A stretch of DNA of 8,992 nt, taken from positions 1 to 8,992 of the forward strand of contig CAZFVV010000191.1 of the NCBI GenBank assembly GCA_964522165.1, given 5' to 3'. This stretch comes from JABWBP01 sp964522165. GTDB taxonomy: Bacteria > Calditrichota > Calditrichia > RBG-13-44-9 > J075. The number at the start of each line of letters is the position of its first letter. The first letter of the stretch is position 1. Made by a program: the position numbers and the translations under genes. This document shows, in pieces, positions 5,289-8,992 of this stretch. The notes under the pieces are model-generated. The model did not search any database, was not told the DNA's origin, and saw only the letters and a program-made list of their open reading frames with translations.

Positions 5289-6920
5289 ATGAAGATGTTG
5301 ATGCGACTCATTTCTGCCGGATTGTTGTTGGCCTCCCCGGCGCTTTTCGCCCAGGAAACCCTGCCCCCTTACCACTGGGCCAATTCCTACATCGATTATT
5401 TGAAAGTGCGCGGCTATTTGCCGGAATTATCCGTGAGCGAGCGCCCCTATTCCCGCCAGCAGCTTGCCCGGCAGTTGCTGGAAATCGACTGGGACGCCCT
5501 GGCGACCGGCAGCCGCGACCGGCAAATGGTCAAGCTGCTCTACCGGGAATTCGGCCCGGGAATGGAGATGTTAGGCCGCCTGCCGGGTGAAAAATGGAAG
5601 GAACTGCTCCAGCGGGCGTTAGATATGCTGCAACTGCGCCTCTTTCCGGAAACCGCGGGGCCGCAGTTTAAGATCGGGGTTTTCGGGGAGGGCGCTTACA
5701 ACTACTCCGACCAGGATTTGGCGGAGGAGTTCGATATCGACCTCCATCCCCAAATCGGGCTTTTTTGGAAAGACCATCTCACCCTCTATAATAATACCCG
5801 GGTGTTCAACAACGCCGATTCCGGTTACATCGGCAAAGAATATAAGGACCTCTATTCTTATACCGAGCAGGCCTACATCGCGCTGCAGTACGGCTGGGTG
5901 CAGGCCAAATTCGGGCGGGATTTTCTGCTGATCGGCCCCGGGCGCAGCGGTCAATTATTGTTCTCCGATAACAGCCAGCCCTTCGACATGTACCATTTCC
6001 GGTTAGGCAACAAATTTTTGCAATTCTCTTTCTGGGGGATTGCCTTAGATCGGATGACCGTGACCGACTCCACCCGCACGCCCGCCACGTTCGCGGCCAA
6101 CCGTTACCTCAACGGCCACCGCCTCAGCCTGAACATCAAGAACAAATTTTTCTTCGGAATTTCCGAAGCGGTGCTCTATGGCGGGCCGAACCGCGGCTGG
6201 GAATTCGGGTACATGAACCCGGCCGGCCTGTATTACGCCCACAACGTGAACCAGGAGCCGGGCGTCTCCGAGGGGAACCTGTTCTACCAGTTCGACTGGG
6301 ATTTATACCTCTTCCCGAATTGGGAGATTTACGGGGAATTTTTGATTGACGACTTCCAGGTGGACAATGAATCGCCCGGCGATTTGGAACCGAATGAATT
6401 GGGCTTGATCGCCGGGGTCAACTGGGCGAATCCCCTGGGCTTGCAGGGCGGGCTGTTCAACGCGGAGTACGTGCAGGTGCGCAACCGCACCTACAACGTG
6501 GCGGCTAACGCCTGGAATAAGTACCTGCACCGCAACGAGGTCATCGGCTACTCCCTGGGCAATAATTTCGAGCGCATCGGCGTCTCCCTGGGCGATTGGA
6601 TTCGCCCGGAATTGAACCTGCGGCTCTTTGCCACCTTAGTGCGCCAGGGTGAGGGCAGCGTGCAGGGGGAATTCAACAACGATTTTATGAACTACACCGT
6701 GGAAGAGGGCTATAGCGAGACTTTTCCCTTCGGGGTGGTGGAGCGGCATCTGCAATGGGGCGTTTCCGCGTTTTACAAGCCCCATTCCCTCGGTCACGTG
6801 CAGGTGGATTTAGGGTTCAACGATTTCAAAAATTACGGGAACGTGGAAGGGACAACTTTTTCCGAATTCAGCGCCCGCTTTGCGCTGTGGCTGCAATGGA
6901 GCCGGTTGTTCAGTTGGTGA
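5289..6920 (+). CDS. Wzi-family capsule assembly outer-membrane beta-barrel protein
   Basis: The 543-residue protein resembles the Caps_assemb_Wzi family. In E. coli, Wzi is an outer-membrane barrel and lectin that helps attach group 1 capsule to the cell surface. A signal peptide is clear: MKMLMR, a hydrophobic core (residues 7-15) and a likely cut after A21 in ALFAQ. The mature start PYHWANSYIDYLKVRGYLPE is typical of Wzi-like proteins of this group. Further on are alternating aromatic/polar beta strands, a GPGRSGQLLFSD block (216-227), GWEFGYMNPAGLYY, and a C-terminus ending in LFSW, the aromatic end expected for barrel insertion. It is somewhat longer than E. coli Wzi (about 480). ATG 5289 gives the complete signal peptide. 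TTG 5283 and ATGs at 5295 and 5301 are alternatives. The gene lies after the sugar transferase, separated by the MNT-HEPN remnant. The family assignment is likely; the lectin role is inferred. Confidence 0.78.
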   Translation: MKMLMRLISAGLLLASPALFAQETLPPYHWANSYIDYLKVRGYLPELSVSERPYSRQQLARQLLEIDWDALATGSRDRQMVKLLYREFGPGMEMLGRLPGEKWKELLQRALDMLQLRLFPETAGPQFKIGVFGEGAYNYSDQDLAEEFDIDLHPQIGLFWKDHLTLYNNTRVFNNADSGYIGKEYKDLYSYTEQAYIALQYGWVQAKFGRDFLLIGPGRSGQLLFSDNSQPFDMYHFRLGNKFLQFSFWGIALDRMTVTDSTRTPATFAANRYLNGHRLSLNIKNKFFFGISEAVLYGGPNRGWEFGYMNPAGLYYAHNVNQEPGVSEGNLFYQFDWDLYLFPNWEIYGEFLIDDFQVDNESPGDLEPNELGLIAGVNWANPLGLQGGLFNAEYVQVRNRTYNVAANAWNKYLHRNEVIGYSLGNNFERIGVSLGDWIRPELNLRLFATLVRQGEGSVQGEFNNDFMNYTVEEGYSETFPFGVVERHLQWGVSAFYKPHSLGHVQVDLGFNDFKNYGNVEGTTFSEFSARFALWLQWSRLFSW

Positions 6921-6984
6921 ATGGAGATTTTCGATTGGCGAGAGAACTTCCGATTAAATTCCCCTCTTTACATACTAATCTCTA

Positions 6985-7002
6985 CCCACATCTTTTTGTG
7001 GG
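6985..7002 (+). terminator. Hairpin after the Wzi-like gene, weak terminator candidate
   Basis: CCCACA (6985-6990) pairs with TGTGGG (6997-7002) around the loop TCTTTT, about 65 bases after the stop codon. No T-run follows the stem, so intrinsic termination is doubtful. Confidence 0.25.
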
Positions 7003-7093
7003 GAACGGGGAAAAGGAGGTGGGATTTTCAGCCGTCCCTGCGGGCTATGGTTTATACACAACTTTACAAAACTTGACAAATTTTTGAAACCCC

Positions 7094-7108
7094 AACGCTG
7101 AAAGCGTT
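7094..7108. repeat. Small hairpin AACGCT/AGCGTT
   Basis: AACGCT (7094-7099) and AGCGTT (7103-7108) are perfect complements around GAA. It is the first member of a series of stem-loops leading to 7483 and lies six bases before the 43-bp inverted unit. Confidence 0.6.
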
Positions 7109-7113
7109 AAACA

Positions 7114-7156
7114 CCATAGCCCAGGGTAAGCGCCATAGTCGCGCCACCCTGGGTAA
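7114..7156 (-). repeat. 43-bp palindromic repeat unit, copy 1 (inverted)
   Basis: The unit folds on itself, with CCCAGGGT near 7120-7127 and ACCCTGGG at 7146-7153. It is the near-exact reverse complement of 7335-7378. The two copies differ mainly at the four-base loop, ATGG in one and TCGT in the other when read on the same strand, and by one extra C. A stem kept while the loop changes suggests a mobile or structured repeat family of the REP type. Confidence 0.75.
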
Positions 7157-7257
7157 GGTTTTAGCGTTTATATCCTTAAATTTCTTCTATTTCTTTGTGC
7201 TTCCTTAACGTCTCGGTGTCTTCGTGGCCATAATTTTTCAACTGGTAATTCGCATAT

Positions 7258-7327
7258 AAAATCAACCCTGAAGGGGTTGCACAATTCACTATTGTTTTGT
7301 AGCACCCCTTCAGGGTGCGGTTGGTTT
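7258..7327. repeat. Long hairpin with ACCCTGAAGGGGT arms
   Basis: ACCCTGAAGGGGT (7265-7277) pairs perfectly with ACCCCTTCAGGGT (7304-7316). Inside is a second stem, ACAAT (7281-7285) with ATTGT (7291-7295). Outside, AAATCAAC and GGTTGGTTT extend the pairing with a small bulge. The CCCTGAAGGGG core is a pattern I recognise from intergenic repeats of several phyla, though I cannot name a family. Confidence 0.7.
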
Positions 7328-7334
7328 GTATGAT

Positions 7335-7378
7335 TTACCCCAGGGTGGCGCGACTTCGTCGCTTACCCTGGGCTATGG
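7335..7378 (+). repeat. 43/44-bp palindromic repeat unit, copy 2
   Basis: CCCAGGGT (7339-7346) pairs with ACCCTGGG (7365-7372), and the inner stem GCGAC (7350-7354) pairs with GTCGC (7358-7362) around TTC. It is the inverted partner of 7114-7156, so the two units enclose a 178-base stretch containing the 7258-7327 hairpin. Confidence 0.75.
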
Positions 7379-7384
7379 AATTAA

Positions 7385-7483
7385 GCCCTTTCAGGGCAAA
7401 ATATCCCGTAGGGATAAATGAACATAGCCCCGCGATTCATCGCGGGGGCTGAAGAACGGTTCAAAGGATAGTCCCGCGGGGAC
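7385..7483. repeat. Cluster of four short stem-loops
   Basis: Four hairpins lie close together. They are GCCCT/AGGGC (7385-7397), TATCCC/GGGATA (7402-7416), AGCCCCGCGA/TCGCGGGGGCT (7426-7450, one extra G) and GTCCC/GGGAC (7471-7483). The second and fourth are both followed by a short AATGAA word (7418-7422 region and 7485-7490), suggesting they are related units. Confidence 0.65.
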
Positions 7484-7516
7484 GAATGAAAAAATGTGGG
7501 TAAAATTAGCCTTACA

Positions 7517-7651
7517 TAAGGAGGGGACAGCGTCGTGAATCCCGGCTTGCCGGGAGAACGGCGCAGGGGTGGTTGGCGTTGCTCCAACCGAGATAACCAC
7601 CCTGATTTTCTCTCCCGGCGTTCCGGCATTCGAAAATCTGTCAACTCCTTA
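7517..7651. repeat. 135-bp palindromic element (MITE-like or structured RNA) before lutB
   Basis: The left arm 7517-7557 and right arm 7611-7651 are complementary at 30 of 41 positions with no gap. Matching blocks are TAAGGAG, GACAG, GAAT, CCGG and GCCGGGAGA. The central part carries its own stem, CAGGGGTGGTT (7564-7574) with AACCACCCTG (7595-7604, one bulged G). Its alternative inner stem is GGTTGG (7571-7576) with CCAACC (7584-7589). The left arm also contains the mini-hairpin CCCGGC/GCCGGG (7541-7554). The element ends 39 bases before the lutB start, so it could be a non-autonomous transposon relic or part of the lutB leader RNA. Confidence 0.7.
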
Positions 7652-7690
7652 CAAGGGCGGGGAATTTGTACCTGTGCCTCTCTCAAAAAA

Positions 7691-8992
7691 ATGATTCCTC
7701 GAACGAAGCAATTTAAAAAAGAGCTGCCGCAGCACCTAAAGAACCGGGTGATGCGGGAAAATATCGCCCGGGCGGCGCAGCTCTCGGTGCAGAAACGCAG
7801 TGAACGGGTCGCGGAAATCCCCGAATGGGAAGCGCTGCGGGAAGAAGCCCGCCGGATCAAGCGCCGGGTGATCGAACATTTGTGGGAGAACTTGGATATT
7901 TTCCAGGCAAACGCCCGCAAACGGGGCATCGAGGTATTCCGGGCGGCGGACGCGGCGGAAGCCAACCGCCTTGCGGCAGATATTGCCCGCAAGCACGGGG
8001 TAAAACGGATCGCCAAATCCAAATCCATGCTCACGGAGGAGATCGGTTTCAATGATTACATGCAGGCAAAGGGCCTGGAGGTAGTGGAAACCGACTTAGG
8101 GGAGTACATCATTCAATTAGCCGGGGAAGCGCCCTCGCACCTCACCGCCCCGGCGCTGCACAAGTCCCGCCGGGAGATCGGCCGTTTATTTCAAGAAAAG
8201 CTGCACGTTCCCTATTCCGAAAATCCGGAAGAACTCACCGCGGTAGCCCGGAAAGTGCTGCGGGAGAAATTTCTGGCCGCCGATATGGGCGTGACCGGGG
8301 CGAATTTCGGCATCATCGAGAGCGGGCAAATCGTGATCGTGGAGAACGAAGGCAACGCGCGGATGTGCGCCGCCCTGCCCAACGTTCACCTCGCCTTTGT
8401 CGGCATCGAGCGGCTGCTTCCCCGGGTCTCCGACCTGGATCTCTTTCTTACCCTGCTCTGCCGCAGCGCCACGGGGCAAAAGATTACCAGCTTCGTCTCC
8501 CTCATCAACGGCCCCCGCCCGCCCCACGCCTATGACGGGCCGGAAAATGTGTACTATATCTTAGTGGACAACCTGCGCAGCTCCTTTTTAAAAGACGAGC
8601 AATTGAAGGAGGCGCTCTATTGCATTCGCTGCGGGGCCTGTTACAACGTCTGCCCGGTGTATCAAAACATCGGCGGCCACGCTTACGGCTGGGTGTACCA
8701 GGGGCCTATCGGCGCGGTAATCACCCCGCAATTGTTGGGTTTGCCGGAAGCGAAAGACCTGCCCTTCGCCTCCTCCCTGTGCGGCGCTTGCAGCGAGGCC
8801 TGCCCGGTGAAGATTCCCCTGCACCGGTTGCTGCTCTACCAGCGCCGGCGCATCGTGGAAGAAGGCTTATCCGCCGGCGTGGAGAAAGCGGCTTTCAAAG
8901 TTTTCGCGGCCCTGGCCCGCTCTCCCAAATTATTCGCTGCGCCGGGAAGATGGATTGGCCGGCTGCAGCGGCTGCTCCCCCTGCAACTGCGG
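7691..8992 (+). CDS. lutB: L-lactate utilization iron-sulfur protein LutB (LldF), 3' end beyond the window
   Basis: LutB is the iron-sulfur subunit of the cytoplasmic LutABC complex, which oxidises L-lactate to pyruvate. The 434 visible residues carry a LUD (DUF162) domain, with KSKSMLTEEIGFN, VETDLGEYIIQLAGEAPSH, GANFGIIESG and ENEGNARM in order. Then come two 4Fe-4S sites: C311, C314, C317 and C321 (CIRCGACYNVCP) and C364, C367 and C371 (CGACSEACP). GGHAYGWVYQGPIGAVITP between them is a family signature. The family usually reaches about 460-480 residues, so only a C-terminal tail is missing. ATG 7691 was chosen because the protein then starts with the usual TKQFK-like segment. It follows a run of A with no visible Shine-Dalgarno sequence. 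No lutA lies upstream, so partner genes, if present, are downstream. Identification is firm. Confidence 0.93.
   Translation, partial: MIPRTKQFKKELPQHLKNRVMRENIARAAQLSVQKRSERVAEIPEWEALREEARRIKRRVIEHLWENLDIFQANARKRGIEVFRAADAAEANRLAADIARKHGVKRIAKSKSMLTEEIGFNDYMQAKGLEVVETDLGEYIIQLAGEAPSHLTAPALHKSRREIGRLFQEKLHVPYSENPEELTAVARKVLREKFLAADMGVTGANFGIIESGQIVIVENEGNARMCAALPNVHLAFVGIERLLPRVSDLDLFLTLLCRSATGQKITSFVSLINGPRPPHAYDGPENVYYILVDNLRSSFLKDEQLKEALYCIRCGACYNVCPVYQNIGGHAYGWVYQGPIGAVITPQLLGLPEAKDLPFASSLCGACSEACPVKIPLHRLLLYQRRRIVEEGLSAGVEKAAFKVFAALARSPKLFAAPGRWIGRLQRLLPLQLR

Larger units (their letters stand above)
6921..7690. other. 770-bp gene-free region packed with palindromic repeats
   Basis: I find no credible gene in any frame. 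The first 150 bases contain a GATTTTCGATT word like the one in gmd and one hairpin (6985-7002). Bases 7094-7483 hold a run of stem-loops, including two inverted copies of a 43-bp unit. Between 7170 and 7240 is a low-complexity stretch with TTTGTGCTTCC and GTGTCTTCGTGG, which resembles dispersed intergenic repeats seen in many uncultured-bacterium genomes. Bases 7517-7651 form a 135-bp palindromic element. The lutB promoter is presumably in the last part, but I see no clear -35/-10 pair. Confidence 0.75.

Noticed and set aside
5123..5590. 155-codon frame that fuses the HEPN stump to sequence within the Wzi-like gene
   Set aside because: Only 5153-5244 is HEPN-like; the rest is an out-of-frame reading of the signal-peptide gene and has no protein character of its own.
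7094..7483. CRISPR-like array
   Set aside because: The stem-loops differ in sequence and spacing, and there is no regular repeat-spacer pattern.
7381..8052. Minus-strand open frame of 223 codons
   Set aside because: It lies opposite the start of lutB, whose protein is clearly recognisable, and its own translation is Arg/Ser-rich with no family resemblance. It is a shadow of the GC-rich codons.

Overview
The window reads as part of the chromosome of a Gram-negative bacterium. It has moderate-to-high GC genes, a predicted outer-membrane beta-barrel with a signal peptide and a terminal aromatic residue, and intergenic DNA full of hairpin repeats. Gene style and the DUF4143 fragment recall the FCB supergroup or uncultured relatives such as Calditrichota or KSB1. 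That placement is an impression, not a result. All convincing genes lie on the + strand. I see no rRNA, tRNA or CRISPR array.

Layout: 1-216 is a leader with a 32-bp inverted repeat. gmd (217-1329) and fcl (1934-2875) encode the two steps from GDP-mannose to GDP-L-fucose. Between them lies a headless DUF4143 ATPase fragment (1354-1866) whose first codons fall in a perfect 22-bp palindrome. A polyprenyl-phosphate sugar-1-phosphate transferase (3135-4559) follows, then tandem hairpins, a MNT nucleotidyltransferase antitoxin gene (4810-5166) and the stump of its HEPN toxin (5153-5244). A Wzi-like outer-membrane capsule protein comes next (5289-6920). A 770-bp gene-free stretch (6921-7690) holds many hairpins and a 135-bp palindromic element. 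The window ends inside lutB (7691 to the edge), a lactate-oxidation iron-sulfur protein.

How the genes may work together: gmd and fcl make an activated deoxysugar, the transferase starts a lipid-linked glycan, and the Wzi-like barrel may hold or assemble the surface polysaccharide. No glycosyltransferase, flippase or polymerase is visible, so this is only part of a surface-glycan locus. lutB is a separate metabolic unit.

The most interesting structure is at 4639-5288. A 43/44-bp imperfect direct repeat flanks the MNT gene and HEPN stump, and the second copy begins exactly where HEPN homology stops, directly ahead of the Wzi-like start codon. Together with the DUF4143 fragment, this shows that two accessory modules entered the locus and then decayed.
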